Shown here in pieces: positions 38,731 through 51,945 of a DNA stretch of 53,075 nucleotides. Origin of the DNA: Conidiobolus incongruus B7586. Its lineage: Eukaryota > Entomophthoromycota > Entomophthoromycetes > Entomophthorales > Conidiobolaceae. The first letter of the stretch is position 1; every line of letters begins with the position of its first letter. The position numbers and the translations under genes are program-made. Under the pieces are notes generated by a model. It saw only the letters and a program-made list of their open reading frames with translations, did not search any database and was not told the origin of the DNA. The stretch lies in assembly GCA_000697335.1 (NCBI GenBank), contig JNEM01015450.1, positions 1 to 53,075 on the forward strand, in the 5' to 3' direction.

Positions 38731-38805
38731 GCACCTCATGTTGGACTTAAACCTACAATCCCGTGATTAGAAGTCTGATGCTTTATCCATCAGGCAAATG
38801 AGGCC
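38731..38805 (-). tRNA. tRNA-Arg-like (anticodon TCT), probably decayed
   Basis: GGCCTCA begins the acceptor stem and the anticodon loop is CTTCTAA. The acceptor has five Watson-Crick pairs and one G-U, but a G-G end clash. The anticodon stem TCAGA/TCACG has two mismatches, and the T stem one A-A clash. The T loop reads TTTAAGT, losing the usual C56. The damage is again mostly in the 3' half. I read it as a tRNA-Arg(TCT) gene or a recent pseudogene. Confidence 0.55.
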
Positions 38806-39000
38806 ATAATACATATCATAACGTCTCAACAAATATCTTTAATAATCAATCCTAAATAAATTTAACTACAAAACTATGTGTAATTTTTCAAAATACAAGA
38901 ATTGTTTAATGGTTATAATGAAAACAAGTCAAAATTAATAATTCTCAGTATTTTAATTTTATTTTTTATTGATTAAATATTTGAACAGCTATAACATTAT

Positions 39001-41354
39001 TTAAAGTTTCAAATTATGTCTAGCATCGAATTTTTCCGCCAATTCGTCGATCTTTTGGAATTGTCGGTCCCAGCGACCGTTGTAAAGCATAGGTCGCAAA
39101 TCGAAGCGACGATCGTCAGGACTATAGCCCTCAGCATGATAGGCAGGGGTGAGGGTGGTCATCTTGTGACGATTGATGCCGTAGTAGAAGAAGAAGCGCT
39201 TGACCTTGTCTGCAATTTCTTTGCCTGATAATTTGAATTCGGGAGGTGATTGAGTGGGTGACTGGAGTGGTGTGCCATCCATTTCGTCTAGGGGGAGTAC
39301 GGGACGTCCCCACTCGTGGAGGAGTTTTTGGTACATGCCGTAGGGTCCAAGATGACTTAAGTTGCGGAGACGTGCAAACACGGAAAGTTCTTCGTAGGTC
39401 ATACCCATTTCCACTTCGTCCGATTGGGTGGCCTCTTCAGTGAAGGGAATCAATTCGGCGGATGGTACAGCTAATAGGAAATCGGCTAAGCACTCAATTC
39501 TATAGGTGCGGTGGTAGTATTGGATAAATTTCTTGAGGTTGGTTTTACCAATGGATCCGATGGGGTTCAAATCGGCAGCTGAACAGTCATACTTAGTGAA
39601 GTAACCACGTAGTGCTTCGTCAACGTTACTACTACCGAGTACTAGGAGACCTCCAGTCTTTCCACGAACCCAGGGGAGCAATTGGGCGAGCATGTAGCCA
39701 ATAACCATACGCAGACGTGCTTGAACGTTCTGGAGGGCCAAATTTTCAGCATCAGTACCACCATGAATCTTATATTGGGGTACTTTGCCAGTGATCAATT
39801 GGAAGAGTGCAAGCACAGCTTGGACGACAGCGTCTATATTGATATCCAAGTGATAAGATCCGATCTCTTGGGCCAAAGCTTTAGCTCTATTGCGAGTTTC
39901 TGTGCCAGAATTGGAAGTACCCATGTAGCAAGTGTGGAAAACTCTGTTACAGAATTCTTGAGCATCTTCAGGAACGTAAGGATCATCAACTGGTAAGCCT
40001 GCAATTCTTCTAGCGTCAGCAATTACTTTGACATTACCAGCTCTAGATGCATTGACTACTTGACGACACATTGAGTGAACAATCAAAGCTGTAGCACAAC
40101 TGTCGGCACCTCCACTCAGTGGGAGGAAGAAGCCACTGGTGCGGGAACGACGCAAATAATCCCACAACCAACATGCTGGTCCTCTTGCAATTTCTTCCTC
40201 AAATGGCAAGAATCTGGGAGGTCTTGGGACAGTGGGTATGGGCCATGCGCCATTTTTGTAGGGCTCGGAGTGAGTAAGCTCAAAGTCGACGTGTATGAGA
40301 GGATAGATGGGTGATCTAGAGGCTTGAAGCCCTCTGCTGATAATTCCAGCTCTATAGGCGCGAATATCTTCCAAATCGACAGTTGCAAAAATCATTTCGA
40401 CATCTTCCAAGGAAAATTGAGATCCTTGGGAGAGAATTTGACCATTAACACAGATCATTGAGCTACCATCGTAGTAAACTTGATCACCGTCACATCCTTT
40501 TTGATTTCCGTACATGTAAATACCTCCTGTTTTAGTAGTGGCTTCTTTAATGAGCTCGACACGACGATGAAGTTTTCTCAACTCGTGATGACTAGCACTA
40601 CCGTTCAAGAAAATTTCAGCACCGTCCAAACCCATGTTGATGTGTGGACTTTGAGGGGTAAATAATTCTTCACAAGTTTCAATAGCAACACAAGTGTCCG
40701 CAGTTCTGAGTAACGCGTCACCAAATGGTACAGTCGATTGACCAGTGACCTTGCGAATAGAAGGAGGGAGAGGAAAGTCTTCAATGTAGTGAGGTCTCGA
40801 CCAAGGAGTAAACCATCTCAATTCACGATGAAGTCCATCATTAGCCAACCACTGTTTAGGACGAATAAACAAAATCTTAGAGTTATGTATGAATACTCTA
40901 CAGTTGTAGGTACATGACTTGTGCAATACAGGCCTACACCAAATCATTAGCACAGCATTTTTGAAACTTTTTTTTATATTTTACATGCCCACGTCCACCA
41001 GAATATCCTTAGTCAAATCCGATTTCAACAATTTTTCAATACTCTCCCAACTGTGGTTAATAGTATCCGCTAGACAAATTTAATAACGACCAATTTAAAT
41101 TTTACTGTTTTGTTTACCTTCTAAAAAGTGGTCCTGGCAGCTATAGCCCCTATATAAAATAATAAATATATATGTATTTCACTTTAAAATATTTGTAATT
41201 ATATTTACGTGATTTCAAGTTCAGGTCCAGTTCTCAATTTAGCACCTTTCTGCTTCGCTAATTGGATAGACTCGACAATGCGATTATAGTTGCCTTCAAA
41301 GTCCAAACTCCATTGATTCAAACTGCATGTTGCAATGGTTACGTAATTTGCCAT
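39001..41354 (-). CDS. QNS1: Glutamine-dependent NAD+ synthetase
   Basis: Complement of exons 41209..41354, 41118..41149, 40985..41069 and 39001..40933, giving 731 residues, near the usual fungal length. The N-terminal nitrilase-like glutaminase domain has its triad at exactly the expected places: E45 (GPELEI), K114 (IRPK) and C175 (ETCEELF). The C-terminal synthetase domain has the PP-loop SGGADS at about 361-366 and the [10 protein letters not shown] and [12 protein letters not shown] blocks. It converts deamido-NAD to NAD using ATP and ammonia channelled from glutamine. Exon 2 is a 32-nt micro-exon encoding the conserved [10 protein letters not shown]. The ATG at 41354 starts [15 protein letters not shown], the standard start of the family. 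Confidence 0.96.
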
Positions 41355-41931
41355 ATTTTTATATTTTTATTTGATTTAATGGTCACTTAATTGGAGGATG
41401 ATGGATTGACATCCTTTTATAATTAATTTTTGTGTGATAAATTGATTATGGGTGCGACAATAGGGATGTCAAAATCGGATGTATTTAGCTATTCATGTCA
41501 AAATTTTATAAATAAAATTAACGATATAATCAAAAATATAACTTTCAACGAATATTCCGTAAAATCTGGCTGTTTTTTGCTCAATACAAATCACAAGTAC
41601 CTAATGAAATAGAATAATTGGTTAAAAATTTCCTTTTTGGTTGAATCATATGACATTTCACAATTTATGCAAATTGATAGTTAGAATGACTGACATAGTG
41701 TCATTCGTTTTTTTAGCATGTATTACTTGTCGAAACTAGCTAAAATGTCAAACTTTCATATAATTGTACTACCAATAGCATATAATCGAACCATCACCAA
41801 TAATTTATTCTATATAGATTTTTTTTAAAATAATGTAAAATCTTGAATGTATCGATAAAACTTGCCTAATTGGCCATACTACTAAAAATTGAACAAAAAT
41901 TTTCTAAGAATATTTATTTCTAAATACCGAT
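41355..41931. other. Intergenic between QNS1 start and POP4 stop
   Basis: Holds the QNS1 promoter. A 54-residue plus-strand frame (41448-41612) is present with fair composition but no family resemblance; I do not call it a gene. Confidence 0.4.
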
Positions 41932-42841
41932 TCATAGATCGATAGTTGCCTTTTCTTTAAACTTTTTGACAGAGCGATCTGCCGGTCTTCCTACGAGCTG
42001 AGGGCCAAACAATTCGTAAGTACAATTGTCAAAGCGTAATTGAAATACACAATTGGATTTAGATATGGCTAATAGAAATTGTTAATATACAGCATTATAG
42101 AAATATTAATTAAAATTACTCAATAGACGGTTGTCAGGCGTTAAAATTTTGAAAATATTTTTAAATTCCTGTAGAACAATTCCTGATTGATTGACGAGCG
42201 TATGATTTTTAGATTTAACAACTATAAGTAATATACTATTGATATTTGTTGTTATCAAGGGAATGGTTGGTAGGAGGTTACCTGTTAGGATGCTGCCGTG
42301 GAGATCAGCTTTCAACAAATGTTCAGCAAATAACTGTGGACTCTGAGTGCCTTTAAGTTCTTGAATATATTGAAGCCATAAGTGGTTCAAATTCAATAAT
42401 ACCTCATAGCTAATCAACATATTATTAAACATTATTCAATTAACTCCTTAAAAATGCGATTACTTCAAAGATTTTGCATCCAACTCAAAGCATTTTGACT
42501 CTCTCTTCAGCCTACGAGTAATTGGATTGTTTCGATTTTGACTCCTCTTCAATTTCCTATCCGTAATCTCACTCAACTTCTTCTGTTGTTTAGGTTGACT
42601 TAAAAATAGGGTCTTGTTTTGCAACTTTTCGACGAATATCGCATCACCAACTGCAGAGTCTTGAACTGTTGTAGAAATATAATTCTTGACAAAATTTTGA
42701 TTTTCAATTGGTGTTTTTAAATCATCCTATATTATTAGTAAATAATCTAAAAATAAATTTTTGAATTTGGAGAAATACTTGAATAGATTCATGTTTTAAA
42801 AATTTTTCATTTAATGTTGACGATAGGCTATTTTCTGCCAT
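41932..42841 (-). CDS. POP4: RNase P/MRP protein subunit POP4 (Rpp29)
   Basis: Complement of exons 42779..42841, 42464..42726, 42282..42409, 42120..42221 and 41932..42068, giving 230 residues (human 220). The N-terminal half is basic and poorly conserved. The Rpp29 core follows: NYEVLLNLNHLWLQYIQEL, then KADLHGSILTVVKSKN, GIVLQEFKNIFKILTPDNRL, ISKSNCVFQL, and the closing RPADRSVKKFKEKATIDL, which is nearly identical in spacing to human Rpp29. The Sm-like barrel helps bind the catalytic RNA in RNase P (tRNA 5' maturation) and RNase MRP (rRNA processing). All four introns are 51-59 nt. Two exons are invisible without splicing. Confidence 0.92.
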
Positions 42842-43126
42842 TTTTGGGTTATTATAATGATGGTTTTTTTTAAATTTATATTCTTAAAATTGGTGAATTT
42901 TGGACCCGTTGGAATTTATCAAATATCCCGTTTGGTTCTGTAATTATGGGATATGATTGTGATCTCATAAACTTATTTTTATATTTCAGGAGATGGATTG
43001 GTTATAAATAAAATTTAATATCATGACTAAATATGAGATTTTATTACAATGCAAGATTCTATCCAGTAATAAATACGTGTAGCTACATATTATATACTTA
43101 ATAATACAATATTCACAAACAATATC

Positions 43127-44848
43127 CTAAATCTCTTTGAAAGGATGAACATCCAATAAAGACGTCAAAGAAAGCCTGGAGCTTGAAGGAGACGGAAAGG
43201 GTTCTGGCTCGCCATTGTTGAAGAGACAAGGTCTGAATTCAGGGTCTTTGTCCATAATGCTAAACAGATTGAATTAAACAGTGTGAAATATGAAATTATG
43301 TTCTAATACCTGGAATTTTTAAATTTTTCAATCAGTGCTGCTTTTCCTTGGACTTTAGCATAGGCTAAATCACATAATTTTTCAGAATTGAAATTGGGCC
43401 TAAATCTTACGATTAATATTAAGTTCAAGTATAAAGGTTTGAAATAAAATTACCATTTTTTACCAACGAAGTGATGAATAAAATAAATTACAGCACTATA
43501 AGCAGTGTCTAATAAATATACATTCCAAAATAAACTACTATTTAACTACTTACTCCAAATTAGTAAAGTTAATAAAAGCGTAACCCACATTACATAAATT
43601 TTTAAAATCAATTCTCAGGTATAAGAAATCAAAATTGCCATATAATTTTTGATTTAAGAGTTCAATCAACATTTTCTATATCGAATGATTAGTAAATTTT
43701 AAATCATTTTGTATTTGAAATACCTGGTTGTACTTGTTGGGAATGTTTTTTATCATAAATGTTGTTCTTGTATCTTGTTCTAATTGAAATTAGTTAGATT
43801 TCGAATGATAATAATTAGCATTGCTTACTTTCAATAACTCTGATGGTATCAGAGAGTTTCCAATTAATTTGTGAAGTAGGTTTAGTCGTATTGGTTTGAA
43901 TGACGATTTGATCCGTATTGGTTTGAGTATCATGAATCAATGTATTGGACAACATAGTTTCACGTATAGCAAGTTTCCAATCTAAAATAACTTGCTCTAA
44001 ATCGCAGCAGCATACTTGAATCTTTAAAGAATATTAGAAAAAGAGTAGGGAGAGAAATAGAGATAAAATTAGCAATACCTTTGGAAATTTAATTTCAATG
44101 AATTCAATAGCCCTTGCTAACACTCTCAAATCAGAAAATTCGCATAAAATTACCATTTTTCCATCTTCTTGATAGCATTGATCCAATATGGTTAATTCTC
44201 CGAGTTGAATTAAAGTTTCCTAATAATGAAAAGAATTAAAAATATTTGTTAATATTTGAGTATAAATTAGCTACCTTGAGGTTTTCAAATCTAGTTAATG
44301 AAATATCCCAGATGACTAGGCCATTACCTAATAAATTGACGATGCGAGAATCGATATAATCATTATGAGCAAGCTAAATGAATGAAGTTAATAAAGAATA
44401 AAATAGCAGAGGTATACAGAATTATTACCCATTCTAAATCGGTCCAGGTTGCCAAATAAATTTCACAAGACCAAAACAAAGGACTGGTCATTAAATAATT
44501 AAAAATTTTAATAGCTGCAAATTGGTCAAAAATGACTAAAATAAAGTGATTCGATTGAATACGAATTAATTTCGCAATATTATTTTGACACTACAAAGTG
44601 ATAAATAATGAATAAAAAAAGTTACTACGTGGAAAAGAGACAAATAAATATACCAAAAAGTTAACTAAAAAACAGCAATTCAAATTAATATTTTTCAAAC
44701 TAATTAATTGAATAATTTTTTCATGTTCAACTTCGTGACTTTTGTCTAAATGATAGTTGTCCGTATTTTGGTTAATAGAGCTCAAAATATTATACGGTTT
44801 CAAAGGATTGATCTCTTTCAGACTGTCACCACGCGTAGTACATAGCAT
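43127..44848 (-). CDS. Mei2-like RNA-binding protein
   Basis: Complement of ten exons: 44654..44848, 44429..44590, 44275..44373, 44079..44219, 43829..44021, 43724..43779, 43554..43675, 43454..43495, 43310..43399 and 43127..43259, giving 410 residues. The C-terminal RRM (about 264-375) is the Mei2 type: [18 protein letters not shown], a long loop with [42 protein letters not shown], and [14 protein letters not shown]. Upstream parts (for example [19 protein letters not shown]) look like eroded RRM1/RRM2. Mei2 in fission yeast binds meiotic non-coding RNA and drives meiosis. This protein is much shorter than Mei2 (750 residues). The start is the first ATG after a TATA run; further upstream exons cannot be excluded. 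It is divergent from APC2. Confidence 0.86.
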
Positions 44849-45587
44849 TATAGTCACAATAATACACAATCAAAAATTGTCTGTTAAAATCAAAAATGAA
44901 AAGATTTTTCCACAATCAAAATTGGGATTAGATTATAAACAAAACATAGTTTGAGTTCACTCAGCGCTTATATATATACTATCAAACCTTAAATTTTTTG
45001 ATTAAATCACCATGTTATCATTATTTGATTGAAAAAAAAACTTAAGACTCAATACTATATATATAATTTTGAATTCATGAATTATCAAAAAAATGTGTTA
45101 AATTTAATATTGAATCCGAAAGAGAGGCAATTTTGAAACATAATTATAAAAAAGAATAATTCGTAATAATGACCACATTTTTAACAAATAATATTAACAA
45201 TTATCAGTGTACGAATTATATATGATATCATGATGATAAGAATCGTGATTCAGAGGTATTATAATTTTTTAATAAATGAAAGGATAAGGAAACTTACCTA
45301 ATATAGAACATATATAATTCATTACAATTATTCAGTTTTTGAGTTGAAAATAAAAGTAATGTTGAATAAAAAAGAATAATAAAAATTAGCGAGTCTACAT
45401 TTTATTTATACTGTTTTTTATTCATTTTGATAAATACTAAATGCTAAATGCTACTAACCATTAAGTTATTAATTGAAGATCCCTCATCTAATAACCTTTA
45501 AATTTCTATCTTGATAGATTTCTATCAGTAGTTAACAAATATAGTTATATGAAGTAATGCTATGTAAAAGTTTACAATCATTATCCA
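44849..45587. promoter_or_regulatory. Shared divergent promoter region Mei2-like/APC2
   Basis: 739 AT-rich bases separate the two starts. On the minus strand TATATATAAG at about 44968-44979 sits roughly 120 bases before the Mei2-like ATG and could be its TATA box. A perfect ten-base palindrome ATGATATCAT lies near 45222-45231. Confidence 0.4.
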
Positions 45588-48576
45588 ATGAAAATGAGCC
45601 GAGTTAAAAGTAAAAAGAAATTGTAATATGTGATAGAGTTTATTTGAAATCTAAGACTAATTTAGTGAATTAAAAAAGCTTAATAAATTTTTCATCCAAT
45701 TGACAATCATAATTAAAGATAAATGCCAATTTCATCATTTTTTTGTAATTTTAAAAATATCTCACCCTAATCCCATAAATTCAATAAAAGGATTTTTCAA
45801 CATAAATAGTGGTACTATTGGGCTAATTAGTATTAATTATATTCAATTAAAATATGATATAAAATATAATATTATAATGACACCAAAGGAATTACACCAA
45901 TATTTAGTTAACATAAGCGGAGATGATAGCCATTTTGGTCAGCTCTTAGGTACCTAAATATTCGTTTACATATCAAATTTAATAATCAATTTTCCTAATT
46001 TTATTAGAATTATATATAATTCAAAATATCAACAAGTGGTTATCAATTTTAACTTCAGATTTATTACAAGTTCAAAACAATGAAAGCAGTCATGTAAACA
46101 TCAAGCTGTCCCAAATAAAATCTATTATTAATTAATTCATTTTTAGATCGAAATATGTAAAAATTATTTAAAATTTGAATCTCGGTTATATAATTTTATT
46201 AATACAGAATTTGAGAAATTAATAACTGAGGAGTAAATATAAACATTTTTTAGACTACATTATCATTAATATTAATCTTTTATTAGCTCTAAAATTGATA
46301 AATCTCGATCCAAATTTGAAGAATTGGCAAAATATCAATTAAACATAAATATTCACTATACCAACCCTTCATTAACTCAGAGGATATTAGAATCTACATT
46401 ACATTTAATAATATTTGATGAGTCTATTGATTCAAACGAATTGCAAAGACTCAAATTAATCATTCAAGACCTCATAAGATATCATTTATTGCAATTAAAT
46501 GATTTAAATAAGATACTACAATCTACATTTTATAATTATTTAAATTTGAATTATAGACATAAAATTGATAAATATTGTTATGAAAGTTTCATGAATTTTG
46601 TAAAATCAATTGAAGAGCATTGGTTTATTAAAGGTAAATTAATATTCTATATATTTTGAATAGTGGTAATTATCTGTTTTTTTGAAACTGTTAGATTTTA
46701 ATTTAAATTTTCAAGCTATGAAACATTATTGCAAAAAGATTTATATTGAGATGAAGTAATATCAATTTTAAATTTTTTTAATACTCTATTAATTATTTAT
46801 ATAAGATGTTTAGAACTTTATGAAATGAGTGATGGATTCCCTAATACTAAAAGTAGCGTAGATGAATTGAATGAATTGTTGGATGATGAATTTATTCACC
46901 ACTTCATACAATCCCAAGTGAAATTATTTAAGAATTGTATTGGTCTCATTAATTGGACCACTTTGGACACTTGGAACTTTACATTGAAATGGATTCAATG
47001 TAATTGGGGTCATTCAAAATATTTTCAATTCGTTATATCAAGCATTTGGCCAATAATAAGGACAAAGCTAGTGTAATATTATTAATCATATCTTGATATT
47101 ATTTCTTTGATGTTTAATTCATTGATTTAGACTGAGAAAAGATTTTTTACCATTAGTTGTCAGTCAATTTGTTACCAAAAACGAAGATTCTATTGTTTGG
47201 AATGAGTTAAAGCGACTCGCTACTGTTACTCCCATTCAACGTGACTGGTTTCAGAAAATAGTTGACGAGGTTGGATGGTTACCCAAATTTCCCAATACGA
47301 CATCTATACCTATGAATTTGGTTCAAGAATCTATAGTTGGTAAATATCTCAGAAATAGTAATATAGTTATAGCTAGGTGCTCAATTCCATACTAGATCAG
47401 CCATTAATCCCATCCAATCGACAAGATTTAATTCATCTAATTTTTGATTTGTTTCCAACTAAAGAGCCTCTAGTAAAAGAATTACAAGATCAATTTGAAT
47501 TAAAATTACTCAAGGTGGGCAATTCTGAAGTGAGCTGGAGCGAAGTCGATCAATTGGTAAATATCAACCAAATGTAATATTAATATATAAAAATTAATTT
47601 GAAATAACTTACAGACAAATATATTTGTGATGGTCAAAGAATATATCGAAGATCAAAGTCCGGAATTAATCAATTGTATCAATGTGATGATTAAAGATTT
47701 AATCAATTCAAGAAAAGTCAATTTGCTTATTAAAGAAATGACTAATAATGTAGGTAATTGATTTTAATGTTGAATTAATGCTAATTACAATCTTTTAGCA
47801 ATCTAAGGTCAATGCAATGCTGAAGTCTTGCCACTATTGGCCTAAACCTTCCAAATCAGCGAATATCAACCTACCATCCACCCTATCCGATCATTTGGAA
47901 AATTATTCTAAAAGCTATCAAATAATCCAGCGAAATGTAGCTTTGAATTTTCAACCTCAATATTCCACAGTTGATGTCGAAATTGAAATAGATAGCGTCG
48001 TCCAAACTGTTAAATTGGGATGGTTGAGTTATACTGTGCTTCACTGCTTTGAAAATTTGAAAGATCAATGTAATTTTATTAGTTGTATTATCAACTATAT
48101 CTAATTGTTATTTAGGTGGAATAAATCTCAACCAAATTCACCAGTTAACTAATTTGGATCTTGATATGATTGTTAACCAGTTGAACATCTTAATGGAATT
48201 GAAATTAATCCACTATAACTTTGATACGAACCTAGCATTTCCAGGGCCATCTCAAGATCCAGAGTACTATAACACTCCTAGATCAATTCCTCTGCCCAAA
48301 ATTGATGATGAAATTCACGAACGATACAGTACAGAAGAAATAGCCAAGAACGAACAATACACCAAACGATACTTCAACTACATCCAAATGTTCCTCAGGT
48401 CACAAGGCCCCACTCTCACTGGAGAAGAACTCTATAACAAACTCAAAAAATTCATCATTCCAGCATCCAACTTCCAACTCAGTCGAGAGGAATTCGAAAA
48501 TTTTTTAATCTATCTAAGTTTGTTAAATCCTAAAAAATTGAAAGTTGGTAATGGTCATATGTTTGAATTGGCTTAA
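45588..48576 (+). CDS. APC2: Anaphase-promoting complex cullin subunit APC2
   Basis: Exons 45588..45622, 45666..45949, 46008..46093, 46147..46232, 46287..46633, 46695..46755, 46806..47072, 47131..47339, 47396..47556, 47615..47749, 47799..48069 and 48116..48576 join in frame to 800 residues (human 822). The N-terminal cullin repeats are helical with SFMNFVKSIEEHW. The cullin homology region has FELKLLKVGNSEV, INVMIKDLINSRKVN, CHYWPKPSKSANINLP and STVDVEIEIDSVVQTVKLG. The C-terminal winged-helix APC2 domain runs from QYTKRYFNYIQMFLRSQGPTLTGEELYN to the end. APC2 binds the RING subunit APC11 in the ubiquitin ligase that degrades securin and cyclins. The 35-nt first exon is the least certain part; the last ten junctions are firm. 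Confidence 0.88.
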
Positions 48577-51500
48577 CTCATTATAATTATTGGGATAATA
48601 TATTTATTTTATTACATAAGATTTTGACCAATTTGTTATTTGAAATATTTATTGATGTTTATCTAAGGAAATTATGCCTTAATCGAAATTTATTATATTT
48701 TGAATAATTAACAAAATGACTCATAAGCAGAATCGATTACTTAATTTAGATGTCAATTTTAATATTGAAATATTTTTTGGAAATATATCCGCTGAATACT
48801 ATGTTAAAAGAAATAGCTCAATTTGATAATTTAAACAATTCAGATGAACTCAAACTCAAAGCTCAGTATTTCCCATCTAATCGAAATAAAAAACTCAAAA
48901 TTCCAAAAACAATTTTAATTATGAAAATCACCTTGAATAAGTTGTAGAATGTGATCATTAATGTATTTTACAATATTAAACTTTACAATGGTTTTCAAAA
49001 ATTCTAAAATTACTCAAGAATCAAAAATTCGCTCAAATTCAATTCGAGATATAAATCTAGTTGAATGATAAACTAGTAATTGGATCTTGATACCAATCAT
49101 CCCAACACTCAATCTAGTTGCATTTAACCAGTATCAACTTAAATATAATTCAAAGATGTTGCTTTCTAATTGAACTTCTTTACACAGTCATAATATTATA
49201 TTTAAAAAATAATCTATAAATCTTTCAGGAATGATACTATGGGAAAATCTAATTCATCATCCAAATATTGAGTTTAATTATTAATATCTATAGATAGTTA
49301 TTCATTAGAGAGTTATGTATCAATTAATTCTAAGTTTTCTAAGTTTTTTGTCAAATATAATATTCGTTTAATAGTTCATCTATAATAGAACAAATATAAT
49401 TGAAAATAATATTAATGTTTTTATCTCAATAAACCATAAATAAAATTGTTAATAAAATTTACAACGTTTTTCAAATTGTATAAAATAACTGAAACTAATA
49501 TTATAATAATTATAGTTTAATTAGTGATAATATTTATTTTTTTATAATTAAAATGTTATGTTAAATTAAATAAAATTGAATTGTTGAGGGAACACAGTAT
49601 TTGTTTATCATACTTCAAAATAGATTCTAAATATATATATTATATAATGGTTTATTCATAATTTTTAATAGTTGAAAATTTATCTATGTTTGTACTCATC
49701 CTCAAATAGATAAGTATTCTTACTGTAAAACACATCATCTCTCCTCCAGGTAAATTTCTTTTAGATACACGACTTGGTGCAGTTAATTGTAAACTTAAAA
49801 CTAAGGTTTCAAGCTAATTTAATAATTTGTAAATTATTCACTTTATTCCAAATTATTAAATCAAAAATTAGTTTTTAAAGTATCAATTTTATTATTTTCA
49901 AACAATTAAAATTTTATATAAAACACTTGATTGAATCTTTTACCCATAGTATTGGGAATTATATCATATTATCCAAGTTCATTTCCAATTTTAGTCTAAT
50001 ATGGGAATTATAAATAAACTAGTGATTGTTTATAAAAACACTTTAATCAATGGATTAAATTTATAACACTTATGGTACTTATAATTTTATAATATATTTA
50101 ATATTTAGAAACCCATTACTATAACTTTGGTCAAATATATTCATTTAAAATAAAAATAATTCTGAATAAAATATGGTTAGAACAATAATTAAATTAATAT
50201 TAAAAAAATTAAATAAATCATTTTTTAAAATACTTTATTAATTGCATATTATTAATAATAAATATATTCTTGAATTACTATTATTAATAATTATTTAAAA
50301 TATATTAAAAAAACCTTATATATTTCAAAGTCATGAAATTATTTCTCATAATTATAAAATTAAAATAATTATTAACTATGATTTTTATGATAGTTTCTTC
50401 CAAAATATAAAATAATATAGGATTTTATAATATTTAATATCTAGTTTCTAAATTAAATTTTTTTCATTAATGATTTATTTTTTTCTTATTTTATTTTACT
50501 TAAGAAAATATAATTTAATTAATTGAACTTAATATTAATATAGAATTTATTATAAAATATTTTCTAATTTAAGTAATATCTTTTAAATTTAAATTATATT
50601 TTAATGTTAGTAATTTATAGTTAATATATATATATATATATTATAATATTATGATTAAACTATAAAAATTTAAATTAAATGATATTATATTATTGATTAT
50701 AAAAATTTTACTTTATTTGAAAATTTATAAAAAAAATATTAAATTTAAATTATAGAAATTTTTTATAGTGATAATTTTTTTAAATAATATTCATATATAG
50801 AATGCTTTAATATATATTAATTTAAAAATTTTATTATTATAATAAATTAAATTATATTTAGACTTAAAATAATTACAAAGGATATAATTATCAAGTTTAA
50901 CGATTTATTATTGATTAATTTGAATTTTTATAAAATTAATTTCATTAATTATTAAATCAATTATATTAATTAAAATCTAGATATTTCCTTATGATCTTAT
51001 TAACCTTTTTATTATTATATCGTAATTATCATTAAATTATATATTATATTCAATTCTATTTATAAATCTTGAAAAAAATGCTTTAATTATAAGTAAAATA
51101 AATTTATTTAAAGATAATTTAAATATAATCAATATTGAAGCGGATTTATTATCCAATTTTATAAAAAGTAATTTTGTATAAATAAATCAGATATAATTTA
51201 AAATATTATAACTTTTTTATTTTAATCTTAATACAATATTAGATGATAATCATTAATGTAATAATATATCTTATTGATTATATATATAATATAGATTTTT
51301 GAAATAAATTCAATAAAAATAAAATAAAGAAAAATCAAATAATTTTAAATTTTTTTAGTTAAATAAAAAGGATTTATTAGAAGATCATATTAAGCAAAGT
51401 ATCCTATATCAACTAATAATAAAAATTTCAAAATAATGACTGGTGGCAAAGAGTTTTCAAAAAATAATATTGCCAACTAATTTTATCAACTCAAAGCTGG

Positions 51501-51945
51501 AAAATCTAAAAAAAAGACTTATCTTATTCAAGTCAACTAATTTTATAACTAATTGAAGAAATATAATTTAAATTAAGAAATATATATAATATTATTTATA
51601 TATCTTAAAAAAAGGCTAGAACAGATATTATTTTTAAATATATATTTTATCATTATTTTAATAATAGAAAATGAAATATTGATTATAATGCTATAAGTAT
51701 AAGTATTTTTTTAATTAAAAATTAAATCAAAAATAAAGTAATATAGCTAATATAAATTTATTTTATTATATCATTTAACTAATAACACTAAAAATTATTA
51801 TTTGAAATAAATTATAAACCCCAATATATAATCTATTTTCAAGAAATAAATAGAATATTTAGCTTAAAAAATCATAATCATTATTATAAATCCTAAAACA
51901 GAATTTATAATAAAAATTAAATTTTATTACCTTGAATTTAAAATA
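48577..51945. other. AT desert with weak islands
   Basis: No convincing gene. A 65-residue frame at 48750-48947 begins directly after a TTTAG and has some charged, protein-like composition (DELKLKAQYFPSNRNKKLKI), so it might be an exon or fragment of something lost. Less AT-biased patches lie at about 49040-49160 and 49690-49800. Beyond 49.9 kb the sequence is nearly pure A+T, with a TA run near 50625-50642. Confidence 0.4.

Noticed and set aside
41448-41612. 54-residue plus-strand frame upstream of QNS1
   Set aside because: Fair composition but no family resemblance, no splice partner and no conserved motif; likely chance.
43501-43508. Alternative acceptor for the 42-nt exon of the Mei2-like gene (TTATTAG then ACACTGC)
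   Set aside because: Splicing there gives an immediate in-frame stop; the next acceptor (TTATAG, exon from 43495) restores the conserved RRM reading.
47370-47380. Acceptor CTAG before GTGCTCAAT in APC2
   Set aside because: Wrong phase and a 37-nt intron; the acceptor at 47394-47395 gives a 56-nt intron and the correct frame.
48716-48947. Short frames after APC2
   Set aside because: Possible exon by composition but no continuation in either direction; left as a remark in the desert entry.
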